A DNA stretch of 64,000 nt from an uncultured Clostridia bacterium (GCA_934271275.1 CAKQRD010000009.1:46271-110270); one strand, 5' to 3'; counted from the stretch's first letter, positions 1-8,261 are shown. A program made the numbers and translations. Notes: generated by a model from the letters alone, not told the origin.

Positions 1-219
1 CATACTGATAAGCATATCGTTAGTAAGTCCGACTATTCCCGCCACCGCCGCCGCCCCGAACGCAACGTGAGACAGCCCGTCGCCTATGTAAGAAAATCTT
101 TTCAGCACGAGCGTTACGCCGAACAGCGACGAGCAAAGCGCAATCAGAACACCTACGACGAGCGCATACCTGACAAACGGAAACTGAAAATAGAGTGACA
201 ATTTTTCAAAAGCGTCCAT
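1..219 (-). CDS. Metal ABC transporter permease, ZnuB/MntB type (partial)
   Basis: Only the first 73 codons are inside the window; the gene continues past base 1. The start ATG is at 217-219 and overlaps the end of the upstream ATPase gene by 14 bases, so the two are translationally coupled. The visible N-terminus has one hydrophobic segment followed by the GDGLSHVAFG signature typical of the ABC-3 family of zinc/manganese permeases. The product would form the membrane channel of the importer whose ATPase and binding lipoprotein lie just upstream. Family assignment is firm; the choice between zinc and manganese cannot be made from this piece. Confidence 0.85.
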   Translation of the reverse strand, partial: MDAFEKLSLYFQFPFVRYALVVGVLIALCSSLFGVTLVLKRFSYIGDGLSHVAFGAAAVAGIVGLTNDMLISM

Positions 220-940
220 TTTGTTTTTCCTCCGCGGTTTTCTTATAAAATTCGCTTTTCAAAAACTCTTCCGCATTACCGAAAAACGGCGGATTATTTA
301 CGACGAGTATTCGTGAAGCGTATTTTACAGCCGCCTCGACGTCGTGAGAAATCATAATAACCGTCATTTTTAGGTCGCGGTTAAGTTTTTTTATCGTCTC
401 GTAAAGTTCTTCCGTCACGATCGGATCAAGCCCTGCGACGGGCTCGTCCAGAAGAAGAACTTTTTTTGCCGCGCATAACGCCCGCGCGAGTAGAACTCTT
501 TGTTTCTGCCCGCCGGAAAGCTCTGCAAAACACCTTCTTGCAAGGACGGATACGTCCAGAAGCTCTGCGTTATGCTCGGCAAGTTCTTTTTGTTTTTTGG
601 AATAAAACGGCTTTAATCCGCAACCCGAAAGACACCCCGAAAGTATCACTTCTTTTACGGAAGCGGGAAAATCTTTTTGCGCTTCCGTTTGCTGCGGAAC
701 GTAACCTATATCAATCGACTTCAGCCCTTCGCCGAAACGTATTTCGCCGCGAATCGGCTTTAAAAGACCTAAAATCGTTTTCATAAGCGTGGTTTTGCCC
801 GCACCGTTCTCCCCGACGATAAAGAGATAATCGTCGCTTCCGATAAAGAAATTCAGATTTTCGGCTACGCTTTTACCGTCGTACCCGACCGCCAGATCGC
901 GGCAATCGAGACAAAAATCGTTTTCGGAATTTCTATCCAT
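206..940 (-). CDS. Metal ABC transporter ATP-binding protein, ZnuC-like
   Basis: A 244-residue ABC ATPase of normal length for the zinc/manganese importer family. Walker A is GENGAGKTT at about residues 43-51, the signature is LSGGQKQR near residue 142, and Walker B is VLLLDEP followed by the D-loop and a switch histidine in MISHD. It energises uptake through the partial permease downstream and receives metal from the binding lipoprotein upstream. Its ATG overlaps the lipoprotein stop by 8 bases, so all three genes are one coupled operon. Function is firm; metal specificity is inferred from the His-rich partner. Confidence 0.93.
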   Translation of the reverse strand: MDRNSENDFCLDCRDLAVGYDGKSVAENLNFFIGSDDYLFIVGENGAGKTTLMKTILGLLKPIRGEIRFGEGLKSIDIGYVPQQTEAQKDFPASVKEVILSGCLSGCGLKPFYSKKQKELAEHNAELLDVSVLARRCFAELSGGQKQRVLLARALCAAKKVLLLDEPVAGLDPIVTEELYETIKKLNRDLKMTVIMISHDVEAAVKYASRILVVNNPPFFGNAEEFLKSEFYKKTAEEKQNGRF

Positions 941-1931
941 TCAACGCCTCCGTCAATGCTTCTGAATTTTCGCGCATAATCGCAAGATAACTCACACCGT
1001 TTTTCATGTCGGCGACGGTCACGGACTGCATAGAGTCGAATGTTACCACTTTCTGATTTTTAGCGGTCGTGTTGTTTTTCACCTGTTCCGCTATCTTATG
1101 GTTTGCACCCTCTATCGTACAAACTGCGGAAAGCTTTAATTCGTCGATTTTACCCGCCAGAAAAATTATCGTTTCAAAGCTTGCCTCCGTTTCCGCCGAA
1201 CACCCCGCAAACGCGGCGTAATATTTAAGCCCGTAATCGTCCGCAAGATAGCGGAACGGAAATCTGTCGCCGAACACGAGCGTTTTATACTTCGCATTTG
1301 TAACTGCTGTCGAATAATTTTTATCGAGCGTGGTAAGTTTTTCTTTGTATGCGGCTAAATTATTTTCATAACTTTCCGCGTTTTCCTCGTCGAGACTTTT
1401 TATAGCGGAAGCTATTTCCTCGCAACAAACGGCGGCATTTTTCAAAGACAGCCATACATGCTCGTCGTATTCTTCGACGCCGTGTTCGCCGTCGTGGTCT
1501 TTTTCGTTGTCGTCATCGTGTTCGTGTTCCATCCCTTCAACGGTTTCTTCCGCTTTTACTTTATCACCCAGAACTTCGAGCAGATTGATAACTTTCATAT
1601 TTTTGTTGGTCGCGTTTTTAAGCGCGTTATCTACCCACGCGTCGGATTCGCCGCCGACGTATATAAACAAATCGCAGGTAGAAATTTTTGCTATATCCTG
1701 TACAGACGGCTGATAGCTGTGAAAATCCACTCCGCCGTCTACCAAAAACGTCAGTTCAAACTCTTCCCGCCTATCGCCGATAATATTTTTCGTCCAGTCG
1801 TAAAGCGGAAAAATCGTGCATGCCGCCGATATTTTGTCGTCGTTGCCTTTTTCGTTAGTTTTGCACGCCGCAAAGGAAACGCAACCGAGAGCCGTAAAAC
1901 AAGCTAAAACAAGCATAATTATTTTTTTCAT
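933..1931 (-). CDS. Zinc/manganese ABC transporter substrate-binding lipoprotein, ZnuA-like
   Basis: I place the start at 1931, not at the upstream in-frame ATG at 1979: it has TAAGGAG about 12 bases ahead and begins a clean lipoprotein signal (MKKIIMLVLACF...) with the lipobox FAAC. The mature protein is a cluster A-I (TroA/ZnuA) metal receptor. It has a His/Asp/Glu-rich loop (HEHDDDNEKDHDGEH) of the kind that collects zinc in ZnuA proteins, then the DEHVWLS metal-ligand motif. It delivers metal to the ABC complex encoded downstream. The His-rich loop favours zinc, but that is family knowledge rather than proof. A structured spacer separates it from the small membrane protein gene upstream. 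Confidence 0.92.
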   Translation of the reverse strand: MKKIIMLVLACFTALGCVSFAACKTNEKGNDDKISAACTIFPLYDWTKNIIGDRREEFELTFLVDGGVDFHSYQPSVQDIAKISTCDLFIYVGGESDAWVDNALKNATNKNMKVINLLEVLGDKVKAEETVEGMEHEHDDDNEKDHDGEHGVEEYDEHVWLSLKNAAVCCEEIASAIKSLDEENAESYENNLAAYKEKLTTLDKNYSTAVTNAKYKTLVFGDRFPFRYLADDYGLKYYAAFAGCSAETEASFETIIFLAGKIDELKLSAVCTIEGANHKIAEQVKNNTTAKNQKVVTFDSMQSVTVADMKNGVSYLAIMRENSEALTEALNG

Positions 1932-1980
1932 AAAGTTAAAATTCTCCTTAAATTCAATAAATTTCATAAATTTTGGCATA

Positions 1981-2104
1981 AAAAAACAAGGGCATCAATA
2001 TTTTGCGCACCGAAAGCAGACTTCCCCCCGTAAAAGGAAAGCAATCCGAAAAAGCAAACGCAAAAAGACCGAACGTATCCATTCGGCTTAACCCTTGTTT
2101 TTTA
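1981..2104 (-). promoter_or_regulatory. Candidate structured leader or attenuator ahead of the znuA-like gene
   Basis: The gap between the small His/Cys protein and the metal-binding lipoprotein is closed by an inverted repeat, AACAAGGG at 1985-1992 and CCCTTGTT around 2092-2099. On the coding strand the distal arm is followed by a run of seven T. Inside lies a small hairpin CCGAA/TTCGG and a G-rich stretch. The shape (long closing stem, internal hairpin, terminal T-run) resembles an attenuator or partial terminator that would set lipoprotein expression relative to the first gene. I do not recognise a known riboswitch class. Confidence 0.4.
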
Positions 2105-2108
2105 TTTA

Positions 2109-2432
2109 TTAAATTGTGAGAATATCAAAAAGGGAAATCGGCGTAACTGCCGTAACGAAACGCGCCGAAGCTTTCTTTAAGCAAAGAACGGCGGCAAATA
2201 CGAACGAGAAAAGAAGAGCGACCGAGCCAGCTTTTTCAGCTCCGCCCGAAATTTCTTCCGCAACGCGCAAAACGGCGCAAACGGAACAATTCGCTCCCGA
2301 ACATTCGTGACCGTGATTTTCGGCAATAAAACCGAGAGAAAGCGCGAAGATAACGACGAACAAAATCGCGAGAACGAGCGCGGTTTTTCTGCATTTTTCT
2401 GCCACAATCGAACGCTTCTCTTTGCCGTACAT
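2109..2432 (-). CDS. Small membrane protein with His/Cys cluster, first gene of the metal-uptake operon
   Basis: About 107 residues. The start at 2432 is preferred over 2438 because AGGAGG then lies 7 bases ahead instead of 1. One hydrophobic helix spans about residues 16-35. It is followed by the metal-ligand-like motif ENHGHECSGANCSVC, a short amphipathic stretch, a second hydrophobic helix and a short tail. The His/Cys group would lie between the two helices, plausibly outside the membrane. Position as first gene of the zinc-type operon, behind a strong promoter, suggests an accessory role in metal capture or sensing. No named family is recognised. Confidence 0.7.
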   Translation of the reverse strand: MYGKEKRSIVAEKCRKTALVLAILFVVIFALSLGFIAENHGHECSGANCSVCAVLRVAEEISGGAEKAGSVALLFSFVFAAVLCLKKASARFVTAVTPISLFDILTI

Positions 2433-2468
2433 ACGCATTCCTCCTTTTATAGCCTTAATTTAAGCGTA

Positions 2469-2497
2469 AGTATAGCAGAGAAACTCGGAGTTGTCAA
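2469..2497 (-). promoter_or_regulatory. Promoter of the metal-uptake operon
   Basis: On the minus strand TTGACA (2492-2497), 17 bases, TATACT (2469-2474). The predicted transcription start falls on a small palindrome CTTAATTTAAG (2454-2464), which could be a repressor site, although it does not match a Fur, Zur or MntR consensus I know. Confidence 0.8.
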
Positions 2498-2659
2498 GCG
2501 AATGAAAGATTGAAAATAAAAAAAGAAAAAGCGCGATAACAGCGATTTTTTGCTTTTTATGAACGGTTTTCTTAAAGAATACCTTCTTTAACGTAAAGCT
2601 GAATCAAAATTATATCGTACTTTTTCTTTTAAAGGTTTAAGTTTATTAAAATAAACTTC

Positions 2660-2853
2660 TTACAAGTCGTCTGCGTCCTGAACGGGTTTTTCGTACTTAT
2701 CGAAATAATCTACGCCCGTATAAGAACCCTGCGTATCGAAATGACTTTTTTGCCTGCAAACGGCATTTTTCAATCTTTTTTTACGCATTATTTGCAATCT
2801 TTAACGTTCTTGTTTTTACCGCAATTTCTCGCGGTCTTCTTTTTATCTCTCAT
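2660..2853 (-). pseudogene. Broken gene for a small Lys/Cys-rich protein
   Basis: An ATG at 2851-2853 follows the ribosome site AAGGGGG and reads MRDKKKTARNCGKNKNVKDC then Lys and a stop. A second frame then carries a clear coding tail reading KSHFDTQGSYTGVDYFDKYE, with KPVQDADDL before TAA at 2660-2662. The join falls in an A-rich stretch where a duplicated KDCKNA-like unit appears to have lost a base (GATTGAAAAATGCC where GATTGCAAAAATGCC would keep frame). The N- and C-terminal halves look like one small basic, cysteine-bearing protein of about 60 residues split by frameshift. Function unknown. A sequencing error is the main alternative. Confidence 0.55.
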
Positions 2854-2990
2854 AACTTCCCCCTTGGTAGTATTATGGGCAGAAGAAATTATCTTATTCG
2901 CGGAAATTACGTTTTTTACGAAAATTTTAACGCGGCAAATGAATGCGGGCAGAATGACAATCAGGAGTTTTTGCGTGTAATTTTCGGAAC

Positions 2991-3014
2991 GGCGGGAGCA
3001 AGCCCCCGCCCTAC
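2991..3014 (+). repeat. REP-type palindromic repeat, copy 1
   Basis: GGCGGGAGCAAGCCCCCGCC followed by CTAC; the ends GGCGGG and CCCGCC pair around a short centre. The same unit occurs twice in the RAYT gene at 23.7-24.2 kb and once, decayed, at 3507. Confidence 0.8.
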
Positions 3015-3111
3015 GGTGTATACAACAGAAACGAGAGAAGTTACTACGCCCAAACAGAGTGTATACAGTTTATAACTGTATAAGAAGAAATATGCGGTCA
3101 ACTTGTCGTTT

Positions 3112-3132
3112 GCCCCTTAAAGAATAAGGGGC
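3112..3132 (+). repeat. Perfect hairpin, 8-bp arms
   Basis: GCCCCTTA, 5-base loop, TAAGGGGC. There is no T-run, so it is more likely a piece of a mobile palindrome than a terminator. Confidence 0.5.
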
Positions 3133-3200
3133 AGAATTAGCGTGAGGTATGCGCTAAAATAGAGTGGGGTTTTTGAGGAGTTTTTGGAAAAGGGGTATGT

Positions 3201-3246
3201 CCGAAAGGGGAAAAACGAATTCGGAAAACAGTTTTGCCCCTTTCGG
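3201..3246. repeat. Inverted repeat with 15-bp arms
   Basis: CCGAAAGGGG at 3201-3210 pairs with CCCCTTTCGG at 3237-3246, extended inward by AAAAC/GTTTT after one mismatch. A partial direct copy of its right half (CGGAAAACAGTT) recurs near 3304, beside a CGCTAC/GTAGCG pair. Confidence 0.6.
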
Positions 3247-3347
3247 GAAAGAGTAAATGCAAGAACGGATACTTCTCCGCTACGCTACGAAGCACAAATG
3301 TAGCGGAAAACAGTTCTTCCCCTCTCGCAAAAAAACAAAGTAAATAT

Positions 3348-3476
3348 GTCATTCTGCACACCCTTGACTTGTAATCTTTGACGGGCAATCGTAGACAATC
3401 CCGCGAAGAATTTCAAAAGTTACTTTCGTGTAGAGATTATTCGTAAGTCCGTCAAGAAAGAACGGCTCAGAATGAC
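3348..3476. mobile_element. MITE-like element with GTCATTCTG terminal inverted repeats
   Basis: GTCATTCTG (3348-3356) and CAGAATGAC (3468-3476) form perfect 9-bp ends of a 129-bp non-coding unit. TTGAC/GTCAA pairs again just inside. A solitary CAGAATGAC end lies at 2950-2958, suggesting a second, decayed copy. No transposase is encoded, so any movement would need one supplied elsewhere. Confidence 0.5.
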
Positions 3477-3506
3477 AGGCAGGGGCGAGTGCAGAGAATT
3501 TTTGAC

Positions 3507-3526
3507 GGCGGGAGCAATCCCCTCCC
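3507..3526 (+). repeat. Decayed REP-type repeat
   Basis: GGCGGGAGCAATCCCCTCCC differs at a few positions from the REP unit at 2991 but keeps its order and spacing. It is followed by an ACAGTT/AACTGT palindrome, just as copy 1 is followed by a TACAGTT/AACTGTA one. Confidence 0.6.
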
Positions 3527-3636
3527 TTCGAGGGTACACAGTTTGTAACTGTACGAACATTTGAAAATTAGAAATAAAAATTATAACAACTCTAAAACAA
3601 AAACCAAAATAACTCTGAAATAACCATTAAAAACCA

Positions 3637-3672
3637 AAAGCCTTCTCGCGGCAACCGCCGCAGGAAGGCTTT
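3637..3672 (-). terminator. Terminator of the amino-acid-kinase operon
   Basis: AAAGCCTTC (3637-3645) and GAAGGCTTT (3664-3672) enclose a second pairing CGCGG/CCGCCG. On the minus strand the stem is followed by a T-rich stretch. It lies about 70 bases after the kinase stop codon. Confidence 0.75.
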
Positions 3673-3744
3673 CTTATTATATTTTAAACTTTAATCGTCC
3701 TTTTTAACTTATATGCGCATACGTTTTATATGCGCAAATATCCT

Positions 3745-4569
3745 TTATCTCACGCCTATCATCGTTGATGGGGCTTTCCCGCTTAATACGTCCGAAATTT
3801 TATACCGTGCCGAAGCAATTACCACCTTCGTTCCTATTTTCACGGCGTCCTTAACGTATTCGAGCTTTGCTTTCGCACCGTTCGCGCCCGCACGGGACGC
3901 GCCGTTGCAATAGTTTTCGCATTCGTTCACGTTATCCAGAACCTCGTAAACGTCTTTGCCGCCGATAAACGGGATAAGCGTCGAAGAATCTTTGCTGTCG
4001 CGGTAAATCCCTTCCGCGCTCGTAAGAATAAGCAACGTTTCCGCTTTTACAAGGCAGGCTATCTGCGCGGCGGTTTCGTCGTTATCCACGCATTCCACCA
4101 CTTTAAGATTTTTTTTCTTTAACGACTGAATTTCCCACCTTCTGTTTTCTTCGGTGCTGACCGCGTCGTTATAGTTTATTATCGGAATGGCGTTCTGTTC
4201 TTTGGCGCGGAGCAGAAGCTCCCTTAAATGCTCGCGTTTTTCGGCGTCGTTGAAATGCTGATGCTCGATAAGCACCTGCCGAAGCGAATACTTGGGATCG
4301 ATAAATTGCCTGTACGTTGACATAAGTATCGCCTGCCCCTGCGCGGAATAATCGGTTTTTATCGCTTCCGCGTCGCCCTTTAACTCCCTGCCGTTCCTTT
4401 TTATATAGTCGAGTCTGCCCGTTTCCACCGCGCCGCTCGTAACCCAGATATACCCCGGACGAAGCTCGGAAGAAAGTCTTGCGATAAGCGTGTAATTAAG
4501 AATATTGTTCGTTTTGTCTATCAAAGCCATCGAGCCTATTTTGCCCACGAGTTCGGTATCGAATTTCAT
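3745..4569 (-). CDS. Amino acid kinase family protein, glutamate 5-kinase-like
   Basis: A 274-residue single-domain amino acid kinase. It starts with the KIGSMALI phosphate loop, has SGAVETGR where glutamate 5-kinases carry SGAVG-type sequence, NDETAAQIA for the substrate aspartate region, ILTSAEGIYRD for the LLSDxDGLY region, and a C-terminal NGAKAKLEYVKDAV helix. There is no PUA domain, so it is shorter than long-form ProB. If a true ProB it would make glutamyl 5-phosphate for proline synthesis, but no proA lies beside it and several motifs deviate. It follows the dipeptidase gene by 67 bases and probably shares its promoter. Confidence 0.7.
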   Translation of the reverse strand: MKFDTELVGKIGSMALIDKTNNILNYTLIARLSSELRPGYIWVTSGAVETGRLDYIKRNGRELKGDAEAIKTDYSAQGQAILMSTYRQFIDPKYSLRQVLIEHQHFNDAEKREHLRELLLRAKEQNAIPIINYNDAVSTEENRRWEIQSLKKKNLKVVECVDNDETAAQIACLVKAETLLILTSAEGIYRDSKDSSTLIPFIGGKDVYEVLDNVNECENYCNGASRAGANGAKAKLEYVKDAVKIGTKVVIASARYKISDVLSGKAPSTMIGVR

Positions 4570-4636
4570 TTGCTTTCACCTCTCTGCGCGACTTCGTTTA
4601 AGACTTTAAAAGCCGTTCGCGCCGCCGTATTTATAT

Positions 4637-5917
4637 TTACAATCCTTTTGCAAGGTCAAAAAGCGCGGTTTTATAAATTTCGTAGCTTTTCAAAAGCAGT
4701 TCTTCGGAGATTCTCTCGTTCGCGTCGTGAATATGCGCGTCAACGCCCTCGAATTCGCAACCGAACGCGCAACCTTTTCTGAACACTCTCGCAAAGGTGC
4801 TTCCTCCCATACTGCGCGCTTCCGCGTTTTCGCCCGTAACCTTTTTATACGCCGAAAGAAGCGTTTCCACGAATTTGCCGTGTTTTTCAACCACGAGCGG
4901 CGGGTGTTTTTCGGATACGGAATAGTTTATTCCGAACTTATCGGTTATCGCAGTCACGTCTTTAAGCGCGAGCGGCGCGGGAACTCTGCAATCGCAGACG
5001 AGAACCGTTTTGCCGTCCTTTTTCTCTATAAGGTCGGGCGAGAAAGTAACGCGCCCCTGCTCGTTAGAGAGCTTTCCTATGCCGTATTTATCGAGGAACA
5101 GGCAGTCTATAATTTTGCCAAGCTCCTCGCCCGTTTCCGCCATATACTTAAAGAGCGGTAAAAACGCGTTCTTGCCGAGTTCGGGCGCAGAACCGTGCGC
5201 CGCCGTACCGAAGCTTTCGATAAACTCGCCCGTGCGCTTCAAACCGTATTTTTCTATAAGCGCGTCGTTTATCCCGTCTTTATTTGCCGCAACGCTCGCA
5301 TAAGCGCAAACCGCGTTGACCGCAGTGCCGCCTTTAAGACTAGTAAAATTCTTTAAATTCGGAAAGTCGAACTCGAAAACCTCCACTCCCTTTTCCGCGT
5401 AAGAAACGGGGAAATCTCCGTCGGGCGAAAAGCCGTATTCGGGAATTTCTGTGTGTTTTTCAAGGTATTTCACGTCGCCCCAGCCCGTCTCCTCGTTACA
5501 GCCGACGAAGAAGCGGAAGCGAACGGCGGGCTTCACCCCTGAATCCTTGACTTCTTTTAACGCGTACAAGCATTGCAGCATAGGTCCTTTGTCGTCCTGA
5601 ACGCCGCGCCCGTAATAAACGCCGTCTTTCAAAGTAAGCGTAAACGGATCGGTATCCCAATTTCCGCCCGCGGGAACGACGTCTAAATGTCCTATCACGC
5701 CTATTTCGGGCAAACCCTTTTCGCCGAACGCGATTTCGCCCGCGTAGTCGTCGTAATTAACCGTCTCGAACCCGAACGATTCCGCAAGCGATAAAAAGTA
5801 GCGGAGAGCCGCCTTCACCTCTTTGCCGAAGGGTGCGTTTTGTTCCGCCGCGCCCTCTACGCTTTTGAAAGAAACAAGCTTTTCCAGATCTTTAACGAAG
5901 CTCTGATAATTTCTCAT
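4637..5917 (-). CDS. M20 family dipeptidase, PepV/Sapep type
   Basis: A 426-residue zinc peptidase with the M20 ligands in order: GHLDVVPAG (His77, Asp79), [10 protein letters not shown] (Asp108), the catalytic NEETGWGD (Glu142) and SPDGDFPV (Asp166). A C-terminal [10 protein letters not shown] supplies the last histidine. The SPDGDFPV motif and length fit PepV-type enzymes, which hydrolyse dipeptides in the cytoplasm. There is no signal peptide. It is first in a two-gene unit with the amino acid kinase, linking dipeptide breakdown to amino acid metabolism. A good promoter lies upstream. Confidence 0.92.
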   Translation of the reverse strand: MRNYQSFVKDLEKLVSFKSVEGAAEQNAPFGKEVKAALRYFLSLAESFGFETVNYDDYAGEIAFGEKGLPEIGVIGHLDVVPAGGNWDTDPFTLTLKDGVYYGRGVQDDKGPMLQCLYALKEVKDSGVKPAVRFRFFVGCNEETGWGDVKYLEKHTEIPEYGFSPDGDFPVSYAEKGVEVFEFDFPNLKNFTSLKGGTAVNAVCAYASVAANKDGINDALIEKYGLKRTGEFIESFGTAAHGSAPELGKNAFLPLFKYMAETGEELGKIIDCLFLDKYGIGKLSNEQGRVTFSPDLIEKKDGKTVLVCDCRVPAPLALKDVTAITDKFGINYSVSEKHPPLVVEKHGKFVETLLSAYKKVTGENAEARSMGGSTFARVFRKGCAFGCEFEGVDAHIHDANERISEELLLKSYEIYKTALFDLAKGL

Positions 5918-5955
5918 AATAAGCTTTGCCGCCTTTTTAAGTTTTATACGTTATT

Positions 5956-5984
5956 ATTATATACGATTTATGCGGAAGGTGCAA
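5956..5984 (-). promoter_or_regulatory. Promoter of the dipeptidase gene
   Basis: Minus strand TTGCAC (5979-5984), 17 bases, TATAAT (5956-5961). Confidence 0.75.
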
Positions 5985-6046
5985 ACCGTTGGAACGAATT
6001 TCACAATAAATTTTCGCGATTATCGCGTATAATTTACTTTTTCGTT

Positions 6047-6074
6047 TTGCTTTTTTATAAAATTATGATAAAAT
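6047..6074 (+). promoter_or_regulatory. Candidate promoter of radC giving a leaderless mRNA
   Basis: TTGCTT (6047-6052), 16 bases, TAAAAT (6069-6074). The ATG at 6082 lies 7 bases past the -10 box, where transcription would begin. No ribosome site precedes it. An alternative TATAAT at 6028-6033 lacks a -35 box. Confidence 0.5.
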
Positions 6075-6081
6075 ATTTTCT

Positions 6082-6816
6082 ATGGACGGCAAAGATCTGC
6101 ACGCGGGACACCGCGAAAGAGTTCTTAATAAATTCGCCGAAAATCCGAACGGTCTGCCCGAACACGAGCTTCTGGAAATTTTGTTGTTTCCGCTGCTCCC
6201 GAGAAGAGACGTAAACCCTTTGGCACACACCCTGATACGCACGTTCGGCGACCTTGCGGGCGTGCTGAACGCTTCTTACGACGAACTTACGAGCGTGAAA
6301 GGCGTAGGCAAAAGCACGGCGGCGCACCTCGTCGCTATCGGGAAAATTTACGCGGTCGTAAAGTTAAAGGAAACCAAAAAGAAGAAAACTAACTTTTCCT
6401 CTTTTGCGAGCTGTAAAAAAGACCTGCTTGATTATTTTTCGGGGCTTACCGAGGAGCGGTTCGTTGCGTTTTTCTTAAACGAGAAGTACGGAAAAATAGC
6501 CGCGCTCGAATACGGCGATAATTATAAAGACAAGGTTACGGGCGACCTTTCGGAAATCGCGAAAGGCATCGCACTGCACAGACCCGCGTATCTTTTTATC
6601 GCACACAATCACCCGAGCGGAAGGGCTTTCCCGAGCGATGACGACGATTTCGCGACGAAGAAAATAAACGCGCTGTGTTCGCTTCACGGCGTGTCGCTTA
6701 TAGACCACGTTATCGTGGCGAAAGGCGACGCATATTCGTACAGCGTGGAAAGAAGAATGGAATATATCAAAGAATGTTCCGATATGGACAAAATTATGCG
6801 AAACATCAAGGAGTGA
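6082..6816 (+). CDS. radC: RadC family JAB-domain protein
   Basis: A 244-residue protein with an N-terminal helix-hairpin-helix-like region (about 10-90, including SVKGVGKSTA) and a C-terminal JAB/MPN metal-binding domain. The JAMM motif is complete: AHNHPSG (His175, His177) followed by PSDDD with the aspartate near 188. RadC proteins were once called DNA repair factors, but their biochemical role remains unsettled. The start is supported by the conserved LHxGHRxR opening. Its stop codon overlaps the ribosome site of gltX 5 bases before that gene starts, so the two are coupled. Confidence 0.9.
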   Translation: MDGKDLHAGHRERVLNKFAENPNGLPEHELLEILLFPLLPRRDVNPLAHTLIRTFGDLAGVLNASYDELTSVKGVGKSTAAHLVAIGKIYAVVKLKETKKKKTNFSSFASCKKDLLDYFSGLTEERFVAFFLNEKYGKIAALEYGDNYKDKVTGDLSEIAKGIALHRPAYLFIAHNHPSGRAFPSDDDDFATKKINALCSLHGVSLIDHVIVAKGDAYSYSVERRMEYIKECSDMDKIMRNIKE

Positions 6817-6821
6817 ATTTT

Positions 6822-8261
6822 ATGGATAAAGTCAGAACGCGTTTTGCGCCAAGCCCCACGGGGTATTTGCATATCGGCGGGCTTCGCACCGCGCTTTACG
6901 GATATTTGTTCGCCAAAAAGAACGGCGGCGATTTTATTCTCCGAATAGAGGACACCGACACCGCGAGATACGTTGACGGTTCGGTGCAGATTATATACGA
7001 CACCCTGCGCGATTCCGGGATTATGTACGACGAAGGACCGGACGTAGGCGGAGATTACGGACCGTACGTTCAGAGCGAGAGAAAGGCTATTTATAAAGAA
7101 TACGCCGAAAAACTCGTCGAACTCGGCGGCGCGTACTACTGCTTCTGCACGCCCGAGCGCATTGCAAGTCTTAAAGACGAGGAAGGCAACGTGCGCTACG
7201 ACAAGCATTGCTTAAAGCTTTCCGAAGAAGAGATAAAAGAGCGTATCGCGCGCGGCGATTCTTACGTTATCCGTCAGAACGTTCCTACGGAGGGCAAGGG
7301 CAGCTATCACGACCTCGTTTACGGCGACATTTCCGTCGATTATAAGGACATTGAGGACGGAATACTTTTAAAAAGCGACGGTATGCCCACCTATAACTTC
7401 GCTAACGTCATAGACGACCACCTGATGGGAATCACGCACGTTATAAGAGGTACGGAATACCTTTCATCCACCCCCAAATATAATCTTATGTACGACGCGT
7501 TCGGCTGGGAACGCCCCGTATACATTCACCTGCCCCCCATTATGAAGGACGCGCAGCACAAATTGAGCAAGCGCAACGGCGACGCGAGCTACGAGGATTT
7601 CGTTAACAAGGGCTTCGTTAAAGAAGCTATCGTGAACTATATAGCCCTCCTCGGTTGGAGTCCCAAAGGCAATACCGAAAAAATGAGCCTTTCGGAACTT
7701 ATAGAAAACTTCTCGCTCGAAGGACTCGGCAAATCGCCCGCCATTTTCGACGAAGTGAAAATGCGCTGGCTTTCGGGCGAATATATAAAGGAAATGAGCG
7801 ACGAAGAATTCGTACGCCGCGCGGATAAATTCCTTAAAGAAAGCAAAATTTACGGGAAATACGATCTTCTGAAAGTTGCAAACCTTTTGAAAACGCGTAT
7901 CGAAACGTTCGGCGAAATTCCGGAAAAGATAAACTTTTTAGAGGAGTTCGGCGAATACGATATTGCGCTTTATACCCACAAAAAGATGAAAACGGACGCG
8001 GAAATAGCCAAAACCGTGCTTCCGCTCGCAAGAAAGGCAATCGCGGAACTAAAAGAATTTACATTCGATTCGATTCACGACGCGATGATGAGGCTCGTAC
8101 AAACGCTCGGCGTTAAAAACGGTCAGGTTTTCTGGTGCGTGAGAGTCGCGATTTCTGGGAAGGAATCCACCCCCGGCGGCGTTATGGAAATAGCGGAGCT
8201 TTTAGGAAAGGAAGAAACGCTTCGCCGTCTCGACTATTCGATAGAACTATTAAACAAATAA
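6822..8261 (+). CDS. gltX: Glutamate--tRNA ligase
   Basis: The true start is ATG 6822, with AAGGAG overlapping the radC stop; a longer reading frame begins at 6675 inside radC but lacks support. The 479-residue product is a class I synthetase of normal size: FAPSPTGYLHIGG carries the HIGH motif near residue 17, and HKLSKRNG near 247 is the KMSKS equivalent. A C-terminal helical anticodon-binding region follows. It charges tRNA-Glu in the cytoplasm, and in Clostridia without a separate GlnRS it may also charge tRNA-Gln for the amidotransferase route. Identification is firm. Confidence 0.97.
   Translation: MDKVRTRFAPSPTGYLHIGGLRTALYGYLFAKKNGGDFILRIEDTDTARYVDGSVQIIYDTLRDSGIMYDEGPDVGGDYGPYVQSERKAIYKEYAEKLVELGGAYYCFCTPERIASLKDEEGNVRYDKHCLKLSEEEIKERIARGDSYVIRQNVPTEGKGSYHDLVYGDISVDYKDIEDGILLKSDGMPTYNFANVIDDHLMGITHVIRGTEYLSSTPKYNLMYDAFGWERPVYIHLPPIMKDAQHKLSKRNGDASYEDFVNKGFVKEAIVNYIALLGWSPKGNTEKMSLSELIENFSLEGLGKSPAIFDEVKMRWLSGEYIKEMSDEEFVRRADKFLKESKIYGKYDLLKVANLLKTRIETFGEIPEKINFLEEFGEYDIALYTHKKMKTDAEIAKTVLPLARKAIAELKEFTFDSIHDAMMRLVQTLGVKNGQVFWCVRVAISGKESTPGGVMEIAELLGKEETLRRLDYSIELLNK

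Larger units (their letters stand above)
2854..3744. other. Gene-poor tract of palindromic repeats
   Basis: No convincing gene. The stretch is a mosaic of inverted repeats: a REP copy, two related TACAGTT/AACTGTA palindromes (3062-3082 and about 3535-3555), a GC-rich hairpin at 3112-3132, a 15-bp-arm inverted repeat at 3201-3246, a MITE-like unit at 3348-3476, a decayed REP at 3507-3526 and a terminator at 3637-3672. It reads as a landing zone for small mobile repeats between two stable operons. Confidence 0.6.

Noticed and set aside
1458..1907. 149-codon open frame on the plus strand
   Set aside because: Antisense to the His-rich binding lipoprotein; its Val/Phe runs mirror the His/Asp codons.
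3137..3388. 83-codon open frame in the repeat tract
   Set aside because: It runs through inverted repeats, has no ribosome site and low-complexity composition.
6028..6033. TATAAT as the radC -10 box
   Set aside because: No acceptable -35 hexamer at 16-18 bases upstream; the box at 6069-6074 has a better partner.
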